DNA of 64,000 nucleotides, taken from Staphylococcus massiliensis CCUG 55927. Lineage in GTDB: Bacteria; Bacillota; Bacilli; Staphylococcales; Staphylococcaceae. Both the position numbers and the translations under genes were made by a program. The notes beneath the pieces are model-generated. The model did not search any database. It was not told the DNA's origin and saw nothing but the letters and a program-made list of their open reading frames with translations. This document shows, one piece after another, positions 56,398 to 64,000 of this stretch (its first letter is position 1; each line of letters begins with the position of its first letter). The stretch is taken from positions 35,786 through 99,785 of the forward strand of contig NZ_JH815593.1 in NCBI RefSeq assembly GCF_000298075.1. Direction: 5' to 3'.

Positions 56398-57189
56398 TTG
56401 GAGCAGTTTTATCAGCTGGGATGGACATTAGATTCAGCAGGGGGTGCTTCTGGAGAAGCATATATGGCTGAACAAAATGGGCAAAAGTTATTTTTAAAAC
56501 GTAATTCTAACCCATTTATCGCTGCGTTATCAGCAGAGGATATCGTACCAAAACTAGTTTGGACGAAACGTATTGAAACAGGTGAAGTTGTTACAGCACA
56601 ACATTGGAAAAATGGTCGCGAACTTGAGTCTCATGAAATGAAACAACCTCGTGTGGCACGACTTTTAAAACGTATTCATCAATCTAAAACGTTACTCAAC
56701 ATGTTAAAACGTATGGAAATGGAACCTATTACACCGCATATTATGTTACGTAAGATTAATGCTTCTTTATCAAGAGATGTCTTAACACATCACATTATTC
56801 GTAAAGCACTCACGTATTTAGAAGATAATAAACCAGAACTTGATAAAGGATTCTTTACTGTTGTACATGGCGACGTGAATCACAACAACTGGTTACTTTC
56901 TGATCAAGATGAACTTTATTTAGTCGATTGGGAAGGCGCTATGATTGCTGATCCAGCTATCGATATTGGTATGCTGCTTTACAACTACGTTCATGAATCA
57001 CAATGGGAAGCATGGTTTGAGACATACGGCGTTGATGCATCGTTAAATCTTCAAAAGAGAATGAAGTGGTATACGGTCATTCAATCCATCGGTATGGTTC
57101 AATGGTATGAGGAACAAAAACGTTTTAAAGATATGAATACTTGGCTTCAATTTTTAGACGACGTCATGAAGCGTAACGTATTTATTTAA
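56398..57189 (+). CDS. YtmP-like phosphotransferase-fold protein
   Basis: A 263-residue protein of the APH/choline kinase fold. The catalytic loop is VHGDVNHNNWL (about residues 163-173) and the metal-binding motif is VDWEGA (about 182-187). It may phosphorylate a small molecule; the substrate is not known. The TTG at 56398 lies six bases after GAGGTG and is preferred over a TTG at 56377. It precedes trmB by 12 bp, as in Bacillus (ytmP-trmB). Confidence 0.85.
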   Translation: MEQFYQLGWTLDSAGGASGEAYMAEQNGQKLFLKRNSNPFIAALSAEDIVPKLVWTKRIETGEVVTAQHWKNGRELESHEMKQPRVARLLKRIHQSKTLLNMLKRMEMEPITPHIMLRKINASLSRDVLTHHIIRKALTYLEDNKPELDKGFFTVVHGDVNHNNWLLSDQDELYLVDWEGAMIADPAIDIGMLLYNYVHESQWEAWFETYGVDASLNLQKRMKWYTVIQSIGMVQWYEEQKRFKDMNTWLQFLDDVMKRNVFI

Positions 57190-57201
57190 GGAGAAGTTTC
57201 A

Positions 57202-57843
57202 ATGAGAATGCGAAATAAGCCTTGGGCGCTTGATTATTTAAATGAGCACAGTGACATTGTAGATACAGATGGTCAACGTGTCGGTCAAATCGGTGAATGG
57301 TTTGATGACGATAAACCGATTCACATCGAAATCGGTTCAGGTATGGGTAAATTTATTACAACTTTAGCTGAACAAAACCCTGATATTAACTACGTTTCAA
57401 TCGAACGTGATAAAAACGTGATGATTCGTATACTAGATAAAGTACGTGATAAATCGCTGACAAATATCAAATTGATTTGTAATGACGCCGTTGATTTAAA
57501 AGATTACTTTAAGCAACATGAAGTTGAACGTATCTATTTAAACTTTTCAGATCCTTGGCCTAAGAAGAGACATACCAAACGTCGTTTAACATACAAGACA
57601 TTCCTAGAAATTTACCAATATATTTTAGAAGAAGATGGCGAAATTCATTTCAAGACAGATAATAGAGGTCTATTTTCATATAGTTTAGAAAGCATGTCTC
57701 AGTACGGCATGTATTTTACAAAGCTACATTTAAACTTACACGAGGACGAACCAAGTGATAATGTGCATACAGAGTATGAGCAGAAGTTCTCCGATAAAGG
57801 TTCACGCATCTATAGAATGGAAGCACGTTTTCATAAGAAGTAA
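57202..57843 (+). CDS. trmB: tRNA (guanine-N7)-methyltransferase
   Basis: A 213-residue SAM methyltransferase that makes m7G46 in tRNA. Motif I is [10 protein letters not shown], and [14 protein letters not shown] is the family's tRNA-binding signature. AAGGAGAAG precedes the ATG. Cotranscribed with the ytmP-like gene. Confidence 0.96.
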   Translation: MRMRNKPWALDYLNEHSDIVDTDGQRVGQIGEWFDDDKPIHIEIGSGMGKFITTLAEQNPDINYVSIERDKNVMIRILDKVRDKSLTNIKLICNDAVDLKDYFKQHEVERIYLNFSDPWPKKRHTKRRLTYKTFLEIYQYILEEDGEIHFKTDNRGLFSYSLESMSQYGMYFTKLHLNLHEDEPSDNVHTEYEQKFSDKGSRIYRMEARFHKK

Positions 57844-57857
57844 ATCGCTACACTTTG

Positions 57858-57889
57858 AGAGCTAGGACGTTATGTCTTAGCTCTTTTTT
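57858..57889 (+). terminator. Terminator of trmB
   Basis: Stem AGAGCTAGGAC with GTCTTAGCTCT (one G-U pair) followed by six T. Confidence 0.92.
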
Positions 57890-58016
57890 ACTTTTCATGA
57901 AAAGGACTTTAGAAACTAAGCACATTCATTTAGCGTCGTGCGATTTCATAACGATAGACGGCAAAGTTTGTTAAAATGAATGTAATGACAAAGTATTTAT
58001 CGAAAGGGGATATACG

Positions 58017-58850
58017 ATGAAATTAGGTCAATTTTCGATTAACCCGTTAAATGGGGGCGCTACAATGATGGACGGCGGTGCAATGTTTGGTGTTGTACCA
58101 AAGCCGCTTTGGACGAAAAAATATGACGTAAATGACAAAAACCAAGTTCATTTACCTACGCACCCGATTTTAATTCAAACGCCTGATCATAATATTGTGA
58201 TTGATGCAGGTATGGGTAATGACAAACTTACTGAAAAAGAAATCAAAATTTTCGGTGTTGAGGAAAGTCGTATTCATCAAAGTCTTGAACATTACGGACT
58301 CACAGTAGATGACATTGATATTGTTATTATGACTCACTTACACTTTGATCACGCAGTAGGTTTAACAAATACTAACGGAGAACCCATCTTTAAAAATGCG
58401 ACACATTTCATTCAGCAAGATGAATGGCATGAATTTTTAAGTCCAAATATACGTAGTAAAGCAACATATTGGGAGAAGAATCAAGGAGATTTTAAAGACC
58501 ACATGATTCTATTCGATCAAGCAATTGACATTATCGAAGGTATTCGTCTAGTGCATACAGGCGGCCATAGTTATGGACATAGTATGGTAATGATTGAAAG
58601 TGATGGTGAGAAAGCGGTTCATATGGCAGACATTTTTCCAACCGTTGCACATTTAAATCCACTTTGGGTTACCGCTTACGATGATTATCCAATGCAATCG
58701 ATTCGTGAGAAGGAACGCTTGATTCGTAACTTTATTCAACAAGATTATTGGTTCTTATATTATCATGATGAAAGTTATTTTGCGGCTAAGTTCCAAGTTG
58801 ACTTTAAGACAGTGAAAGAGGCTATTAAGCGTCAAGACGCGCTCAAATGA
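58017..58850 (+). CDS. MBL-fold hydrolase, YtnP-like
   Basis: A 277-residue metallo-beta-lactamase fold. The metal motif THLHFDH gives H107, H109, D111 and H112; a later TGGHSYGH supplies another ligand. It resembles Bacillus YtnP, a lactonase that quenches homoserine-lactone and Streptomyces signals, but the substrate here is inferred. GAAAGGGG precedes the ATG. Confidence 0.85.
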   Translation: MKLGQFSINPLNGGATMMDGGAMFGVVPKPLWTKKYDVNDKNQVHLPTHPILIQTPDHNIVIDAGMGNDKLTEKEIKIFGVEESRIHQSLEHYGLTVDDIDIVIMTHLHFDHAVGLTNTNGEPIFKNATHFIQQDEWHEFLSPNIRSKATYWEKNQGDFKDHMILFDQAIDIIEGIRLVHTGGHSYGHSMVMIESDGEKAVHMADIFPTVAHLNPLWVTAYDDYPMQSIREKERLIRNFIQQDYWFLYYHDESYFAAKFQVDFKTVKEAIKRQDALK

Positions 58851-58855
58851 ATTAA

Positions 58856-58888
58856 CCCTACTTCAAAAGGACTTTTGAAATAGGGAAA
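58856..58888. terminator. Hairpin between MBL and PepSY genes
   Basis: CCCTACTTCAAAAG pairs with CTTTTGAAATAGGG around a short loop. T runs are weak on both sides, but its place between convergent genes suggests a terminator. Confidence 0.6.
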
Positions 58889-58900
58889 TTAAGAAGAGCT

Positions 58901-59218
58901 TTAAATTTCTTTAATATCGATGAGTTGTCCGCTATAGGCGTCTGCGATGAACTCGTAATGCGTGAGTTTGTTATTAAGTCTAGCTGTGATACCGCCTTGG
59001 AAAACTTCATATTCGATGCCGAATTTAGAGTATGTGGAAGGCTGTTTGACGATGTATGATGCTTCAACATCATGAAATGTCGACTTTACTTCTTTAATAA
59101 TTTTATCAGGATTATACATTTGATAATTCTTTTCACGTAAAAGGATTAAGGAAGTAATTGCACCACCTGCTACAACGACAGATAGACCGGATAATAGCAT
59201 GATGTTACGTTTAATCAT
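58901..59218 (-). CDS. Membrane-anchored PepSY-like protein
   Basis: A 105-residue protein with an N-terminal membrane segment (about residues 6-27) and a small extracellular domain ending in YEFIADAYSGQLIDIKEI, a PepSY-like pattern. PepSY domains often restrain peptidases. Function unknown. GGAGG precedes the ATG. It is divergent from the M42 peptidase gene. Confidence 0.7.
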   Translation of the reverse strand: MIKRNIMLLSGLSVVVAGGAITSLILLREKNYQMYNPDKIIKEVKSTFHDVEASYIVKQPSTYSKFGIEYEVFQGGITARLNNKLTHYEFIADAYSGQLIDIKEI

Positions 59219-59300
59219 GTTTAGAATTCTCCTCCAATAATGAATTAATTTAAGTTTACCACAATCACGTTTAGATACTAAATCAGAAGGAGCGACAGTT

Positions 59301-60380
59301 ATGGAGATTCGTAATGAAACAACGATAGCACGTATTAAAATTTTAACCGAATTACATGGTGCACCTAACTTTGAAGATAAAGTTAGAGCTTATTTAAAGA
59401 AAGAAATGGAACCGTATGTAGATGAATTTGTAGATAACCGTATGGGTGGCTTCTTCGGTGTGAAAAAGTCCAATAAGCCTAGTGCGAAACGTGTCATGAT
59501 CGCAGCTCATATGGATGAAATTGGCTTTATGGTCACTGAAATTACGAAAGAAGGCCTACTTAAGTTTACGAACTTAGGTGGTGTTGCGAATGATATATGG
59601 CAAGGTCAACGTCTGCGTGTACGTACGCGAGATGATAAGGAGCTTACTGGTGTTGTTTCAAACATTCCTAAGCACTATCGTACTGGAAAGGAAGGGGCAC
59701 CTGCAATTTCAGATTTAATGCTTGATATAGGTTGTGCTAGCCCAGAAGAGGTACGTGAGATGGGTGTAGAAATCGGTGACTCGATTGTACCTGATACGAC
59801 GTTTAAACAATTGACCGAGCATCGCTACCTCGCAAAGGCTTGGGATAACCGCTATGGTTGTGTACTTGCATTAGAAATCTTAGATTTATTAAAGGATGTC
59901 GACTTAGACGTAGACCTTTACGTAGGCGCTAATGTTCAAGAAGAACTAGGATTAAGAGGCGCGCGTGCTTCTAGTGAACTAATCGATCCAGATGTATCAT
60001 TTGTGGTTGATTGTTCGCCTGCAAATGATATGAAAGGTAAAAGTGGACTTTCTGGCGCGCTAGGAGAGGGGACTTTAATCCGTATTAAAGATGGAACAAT
60101 GATGCTTAAACCAGAGTTCCGTGACTATTTACTTGATATCGCAAACAACGAAAATATTCCGCATCAGTATTATATGTCACCAGGTGGTACAGACGGCGGA
60201 GAAATTCATAAATCTAATATTGGTGTCTCAACAGCTGTAATAGGTGTATGTGCACGTTACATTCATAGTACAGATGCTTTATTTGATTTAAGAGATTACT
60301 TTGCTGCGAGACAACTCTTGCAACATGCCATTTTAAACTTAAATGATGATACAATTAAAACATTACAATATGGAAAGTAG
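59301..60380 (+). CDS. M42-family aminopeptidase (YtoP-like)
   Basis: A 359-residue metallopeptidase. Metal ligands appear in AAHMDEIGF (H70, D72), KAWDNRYG and VQEELGLRG, with PGGTDGGEIH further on. M42 enzymes release N-terminal residues, often glutamate or aspartate. GAAGGAGCGACAG precedes the ATG. It is followed at 8 bp by a thioredoxin gene. Confidence 0.92.
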   Translation: MEIRNETTIARIKILTELHGAPNFEDKVRAYLKKEMEPYVDEFVDNRMGGFFGVKKSNKPSAKRVMIAAHMDEIGFMVTEITKEGLLKFTNLGGVANDIWQGQRLRVRTRDDKELTGVVSNIPKHYRTGKEGAPAISDLMLDIGCASPEEVREMGVEIGDSIVPDTTFKQLTEHRYLAKAWDNRYGCVLALEILDLLKDVDLDVDLYVGANVQEELGLRGARASSELIDPDVSFVVDCSPANDMKGKSGLSGALGEGTLIRIKDGTMMLKPEFRDYLLDIANNENIPHQYYMSPGGTDGGEIHKSNIGVSTAVIGVCARYIHSTDALFDLRDYFAARQLLQHAILNLNDDTIKTLQYGK

Positions 60381-60388
60381 GAAAAAGT

Positions 60389-60700
60389 ATGAAAGCTTTA
60401 GAATCAGAACAACAATTTGAAACGTTAAAAAATGAACAAACGGTATTTATGTTCACGGCAGGATGGTGTCCAGATTGTCGTGTTATCGAACCTGAACTTC
60501 CAAATTTAGAAAGCAAATACCCGGAATATAATTTTATTTCAGTCGATCGCGATCAGTTCATTGATTTAGCAGTTGAGCATGATATCATGGGAATCCCTAG
60601 CTTTTTACTTTTCAAAGATGGAAAGCTACAAGGGAGCTACATTGGTAAGGAACGTAAATCCATTGAACAAATTGATGCATTTATGCAAAAGTACGTGTGA
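60389..60700 (+). CDS. ytpP: Thioredoxin-like protein YtpP
   Basis: A 103-residue thioredoxin fold with active site WCPDC (C27, C30) in place of WCGPC. Probably a bacillithiol-linked or general disulfide reductase; the target is not known. It lies 8 bp after the M42 gene in one operon. Confidence 0.88.
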   Translation: MKALESEQQFETLKNEQTVFMFTAGWCPDCRVIEPELPNLESKYPEYNFISVDRDQFIDLAVEHDIMGIPSFLLFKDGKLQGSYIGKERKSIEQIDAFMQKYV

Positions 60701-60803
60701 TTAAAGGCATGACTTAGTGTTTAATCACATTTAAACGAAGTTTGAATTAATTTATTCGAGAAATTGGTTTATAATTATTAATATTGATAATATTTCATAA
60801 AAA

Positions 60804-60844
60804 ATACCCTTAGGAATTATGTTTTTTTCTAGTCCTAAGGGTAT
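60804..60844. other. Hairpin upstream of ytpQ
   Basis: ATACCCTTAGGA pairs with TCCTAAGGGTAT across a 17-base loop. The T run is on the minus strand, where no gene ends, so it would stop antisense transcripts. Its right arm also forms GGGTAT, with GTTTTT 12 bp upstream, a poor SigB-like promoter. Confidence 0.5.
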
Positions 60845-60891
60845 AATTATTGTAAACTAAAATAAGGCATGGAATAGTAGGAGTGTTAATT

Positions 60892-61758
60892 ATGAATGTC
60901 TTTTCAATGCGCGATATGTTAAAGGAAAGATTAAATCACTTAGATGTTAACTTTTCTTATAATAGAGATGAAGAAAGCTTAAGAATTGCAAGAACAGACA
61001 ACAATAAAGGTGTAACCGTAAAACTCACACCGATTGTTGCTAAATATAAAGAACAAAAAGATCAAATTGTTGACGAAATTGTTTATTATGTAGAAGAAAC
61101 CATTTATCAAATGGGTGATCATGCATTAAATAAGCTCGCAGGTAATGATGTTAAATTAATGCCTGTTATTCGTGCAGCGAGCTTTGATACGAAGACTAAA
61201 GAGGGCATTCCTTTCGTTACTGACGAACATACTGCAGAGACGCGAATTTACTATGCAGTTGATTTAGGTAAATCATATAAGTTATTAGATGAAGACATGC
61301 TAAAATCTTTAAATGTAACGAAACAACAAGTTAAGGAAATGGCGCTCTTTAATGTACGTAAACTTGAAAATGCGTACAAAACAGATGAAGTAAAAGGTAA
61401 TTTATTCTATTTTATTAATACTAATGACGGTTATGATGCAAGCCGTATCACGAATACGTTATTCTTAAATGAATTTGAAGCGCAGTGTGAAGGTGAAATG
61501 CTTGTAGCAGTGCCACACCAAGATGTACTTATTGTTGCAGATATTCGCAATAATACAGGTTATGACGTGATGGCTCACTTAACAATGGAATTCTTCACAA
61601 AAGGCTTAGTACCGATTACAAGTCTGTCATTTGGCTATCAAAAAGGCCACTTAGAGCCTATCTTTATACTTGGTAAAAATAACAAGCAAAAACGTAATCC
61701 TGAAGTGATTAAACGTTTAGAAGAAAATCGTAAAAAATTTGAAAATGAAGATAAATAA
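60892..61758 (+). CDS. ytpQ: DUF1444 protein YtpQ
   Basis: A 288-residue protein of the DUF1444/YtpQ family, recognised by the ordered neighbours ytpP-ytpQ-ytpR as in Bacillus and by its length. No catalytic motif is visible; it is soluble. TAGGAG lies eight bases before the ATG at 60892. It is 12 bp from ytpR. Confidence 0.85.
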   Translation: MNVFSMRDMLKERLNHLDVNFSYNRDEESLRIARTDNNKGVTVKLTPIVAKYKEQKDQIVDEIVYYVEETIYQMGDHALNKLAGNDVKLMPVIRAASFDTKTKEGIPFVTDEHTAETRIYYAVDLGKSYKLLDEDMLKSLNVTKQQVKEMALFNVRKLENAYKTDEVKGNLFYFINTNDGYDASRITNTLFLNEFEAQCEGEMLVAVPHQDVLIVADIRNNTGYDVMAHLTMEFFTKGLVPITSLSFGYQKGHLEPIFILGKNNKQKRNPEVIKRLEENRKKFENEDK

Positions 61759-61770
61759 GGAGTTATTTAA

Positions 61771-62370
61771 ATGAATATTTTCTACAATAAAGAAGCGGTT
61801 GGAGACGTCTTATTTCTACAAATTGAACCTGTAGAAGGTCCTTTTGACTATGAGAAAAAGGGCAATGTTGTAAAAATTACTAAAGATAACGACGTAGTAG
61901 GCTTTAATATTTTTGACGCTTCAAACACGATGACGATTGAAGGCAATGGTCATATTAAAGTGACGAGCGATTTAGTTGATGCTAGCCGTAAAGCCATTAA
62001 AGATGCTGGGTTTGACTACGAGCTTGATGTTGATTTATCACCTAAATTCGTCGTGGGTTATGTCATGGAAAAGGACAAACATCCAAACGCGGATAAATTA
62101 AGTGTCTTAAAAATTGATGTTGAAACTGAGCAGTTACAGATCGTATGTGGCGCACCTAACGTTGACCAAGGTCAAAAGGTCGTTATCGCAAAAGTAGGCG
62201 CAATGATGCCAAGCGGTATGGTGATCAAAGAGGCTGAACTTAGAGGTGTACCTTCATACGGTATGGTTTGTTCAATGAAAGAATTAGATCTACCTAATGC
62301 ACCTAAAGAAAAAGGAATCATGGTACTTTCTGACGACTACACTGTAGGACAACCATTTTTTGAAGAATAA
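61771..62370 (+). CDS. ytpR: tRNA-binding-domain protein YtpR
   Basis: A 199-residue protein with a C-terminal EMAP/Arc1p tRNA-binding domain from about residue 87 ([22 protein letters not shown]) to [10 protein letters not shown]. It resembles the N-terminal part of bacterial PheT but stands alone. Role unknown. TAAGGAG precedes the ATG. It is probably cotranscribed with ytpQ. Confidence 0.92.
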   Translation: MNIFYNKEAVGDVLFLQIEPVEGPFDYEKKGNVVKITKDNDVVGFNIFDASNTMTIEGNGHIKVTSDLVDASRKAIKDAGFDYELDVDLSPKFVVGYVMEKDKHPNADKLSVLKIDVETEQLQIVCGAPNVDQGQKVVIAKVGAMMPSGMVIKEAELRGVPSYGMVCSMKELDLPNAPKEKGIMVLSDDYTVGQPFFEE

Positions 62371-62387
62371 AGAAAGGTAGTGTATAT

Positions 62388-64000
62388 ATGAATTGGTTTG
62401 ATAAGTTATTTGGAGAAGATGACAATTCAAATGAACCATCGCCTAATCGCCGTCGTAAAATGAGACGTCAATCACAACATGATCACACACTACTTCCTCA
62501 ACATAATGATGTGTACCAACGTCCAAAAGGGAAGTTTCGCTTCCCTGTAGAGATGAAAGAACTTGAAAAGAAACAACAAGAACCAGAAACGTTTAAACCA
62601 AAGCAAGATGAACGTGCACCAAGACAACAACAGTTTGAGAAACCATCTTTTCAAAGACGAGATGAAATTAACAGTCGTCGAAACAGAAGACGCGATAAGG
62701 TTGATTCTAATCAGCAGAAGCATGAAACTACTGAAACGTACGTACCTAGCAATGATAAGAAGACTTCAAAGCCTCAAACTAAAGAGCGCTATAAGTCACA
62801 ACGTTATACACCTCAACCATCATCACCAATTGCGCCATATGGTACATCAAGTAAGCAGAAAAAATATTCTCAGCCTGTAAAAGCAAACTTTCATGAAAGA
62901 GAGTTTAAGGCGAGTGAAGTACCTTCAGCAATCTTCGGTACGAAGACGCGTCGAGAATTTATCAATTCAGGATTAAATCGACCTAAGTACCAACATGATG
63001 ATGAAGAACAAGATACGATGACGAACCAATCTCAAAATCATGAACCTTCAAAGGAATCAACTACTAAGCGTGAACACACGTCGCAATCAGCAGAGAACGT
63101 AGAACAGAAGTCATCGAAACCAAATAATACAATCAATATCGATAACATTTATGCTTCTCAAATTGTTGCTGAAATTAGACGTGAGCGCGAGAAAAAAGTG
63201 CAACAAAAGCGTCGCTATAAAGCTCAACTTGAAGAGAAGCGTCAACAAAATAAAGATTCTGATGATGCGATTCAGCGTGCTATTGATGAAATGCATCGCG
63301 CACAAGCAAAGCGTTATTTAGGTGAATCATCTGATGACTATGAACCTTTAGAGTCAGTTGAAATTGACAACGAAGATTCAGATGGTAAGGATCAAGTGAA
63401 TGCTTCAGACTCTGAAGCATTAGACCTAAATGATACATATACGTATCAAGAAATTGATCTTGATGCGGATGTTTCAGAATCAACTCATGAAGCTGACAGC
63501 GAAGAAACGAAACATGATACTACTTACGCTCATTCTAGTGAAGAAGCGGAAACAATTCCTAATAAGGAAGTTACTGAGGAAATGGACAATGAAACGATTA
63601 CGTATCAGGACGTGAATCAAGAAGAAGGTCAAACACAACTAGATGATGAGACTCAAAGTGAAGCTGGTTTAGAACATGCGTCTTCTCATAATGATACATT
63701 GTCAGATGACGATGAAGCTGAAAGCGATCGTGAAGCGAGCACTGAGACGCCTGAAGAACACGATTCTAATCAAACTCAAGAAAGTCACTTTAATGAGGCA
63801 GAAGCGTCTCACGATGATACGTTATCCGATGTTCAAATGATGTATGAACAGTCGGCGGACTCAAGACCAGAGGTTTCTTCTGAGGATTACGACGAAGCAG
63901 ACGACACTGAAAATGTACCAGAGTATGAATCTGAGTCAGAGTCTGAGGTTAATGTAACGCCACCTCCAGCTTCAGATGCATCTGATTTACAAGGTGCGAC
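62388..64000 (+). CDS. FtsK/SpoIIIE DNA translocase, N-terminal part
   Basis: An open frame of 537 codons that runs off the window. It starts with MNWFDKLFGED, which matches the staphylococcal FtsK/SpoIIIE-family protein at this locus. The visible part is a hydrophilic linker: basic and glutamine-rich to about residue 290 (with SEVPSAIFGT and NIDNIYASQIV as conserved islands), then very rich in aspartate, glutamate and serine. The ATPase and gamma domains lie outside. AGAAAGG precedes the ATG, 18 bp after ytpR. Confidence 0.85.
   Translation, partial: MNWFDKLFGEDDNSNEPSPNRRRKMRRQSQHDHTLLPQHNDVYQRPKGKFRFPVEMKELEKKQQEPETFKPKQDERAPRQQQFEKPSFQRRDEINSRRNRRRDKVDSNQQKHETTETYVPSNDKKTSKPQTKERYKSQRYTPQPSSPIAPYGTSSKQKKYSQPVKANFHEREFKASEVPSAIFGTKTRREFINSGLNRPKYQHDDEEQDTMTNQSQNHEPSKESTTKREHTSQSAENVEQKSSKPNNTINIDNIYASQIVAEIRREREKKVQQKRRYKAQLEEKRQQNKDSDDAIQRAIDEMHRAQAKRYLGESSDDYEPLESVEIDNEDSDGKDQVNASDSEALDLNDTYTYQEIDLDADVSESTHEADSEETKHDTTYAHSSEEAETIPNKEVTEEMDNETITYQDVNQEEGQTQLDDETQSEAGLEHASSHNDTLSDDDEAESDREASTETPEEHDSNQTQESHFNEAEASHDDTLSDVQMMYEQSADSRPEVSSEDYDEADDTENVPEYESESESEVNVTPPPASDASDLQGA

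Noticed and set aside
62490..63615. Several small frames within the last gene
   Set aside because: They are other-frame shadows of the long FtsK/SpoIIIE N-terminal frame, which stays open from 62388 to the end.

Overview
The window looks like core chromosome of a Staphylococcus species or a very close relative in the Staphylococcaceae. Protein sequences, lengths and gene order follow the staphylococcal block from prsA through traP, hemEHY, a tRNA cluster, menEC, pckA/metK, sigS, sagB, ribDEBAH, putA, rot, leuS, murJ, pepV and dat to an FtsK/SpoIIIE gene. The DNA is low in GC, with strong AGGAGG-type ribosome binding sites and several GTG or TTG starts. I see no insertion sequence, prophage, CRISPR array or plasmid module. 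The species cannot be fixed from the sequence alone.

Layout. 1-5.2 kb: secretion and stress genes (prsA, a DUF3267 membrane protein, hpr, a YhaH-like protein, hit, ecsAB, traP). 5.4-8.8 kb: the coproporphyrin-dependent haem operon hemEHY. 8.9-10.8 kb: a small hydrolase and a Ktr/Trk potassium channel subunit. 11.3-12.2 kb: nine tRNAs on the minus strand. 12.4-16.3 kb: menE-menC, yidD, a Nudix hydrolase and an alpha/beta hydrolase. 16.4-19.6 kb: pckA with a CcpA (cre) site, and metK behind a SAM-I riboswitch. 19.7-27.4 kb: small membrane genes, a crcB pair, transaldolase, an SOS-type yolD, the sigS-ecfX pair and sagB. 27.7-33.3 kb: a lysine-tailed flavoprotein and the FMN-riboswitch riboflavin operon. 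33.3-38.3 kb: a 41-bp repeat array, putA with a cre site, a 38-codon secreted-peptide gene, a nucleophile-less alpha/beta hydrolase, Rex-controlled ldh and rot. 38.3-44.2 kb: mnmL-mnmM, an MFS transporter, T-box leuS and a rhodanese. 44.4-47.7 kb: an LPXTG surface protein followed by a 622-residue repeat protein with no export signal. 48-64 kb: a DUF418 protein, an HI0933 flavoprotein, murJ, rsuA-type synthase, a SigB-type ytxH gene, pepV-dat, a kinase-like protein and trmB, an MBL hydrolase, an M42 peptidase, ytpP/Q/R and the 5' part of an FtsK/SpoIIIE gene.

Regulation readable in the DNA: SAM-I, FMN and T-box leaders, two near-consensus cre sites, a Rex site on the ldh promoter, a LexA site inside the yolD promoter, a near-perfect SigB promoter before the ytxH gene and a SigB-like one before rot, and a WalR-type direct repeat at 35.17 kb. 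Most transcription units end in clear hairpin terminators.

Nothing here is a convincing, wholly new multi-gene system. The least explained items are the IR-bounded 41-bp array (33322-33537), the two very short peptide genes (27418-27495 and 34849-34965), the 622-residue repeat protein lacking export or anchor signals, the 87-residue lysine tail on the flavoprotein, the ProDH with a membrane tail, and the conserved-looking hydrolase whose nucleophile serine is glycine.
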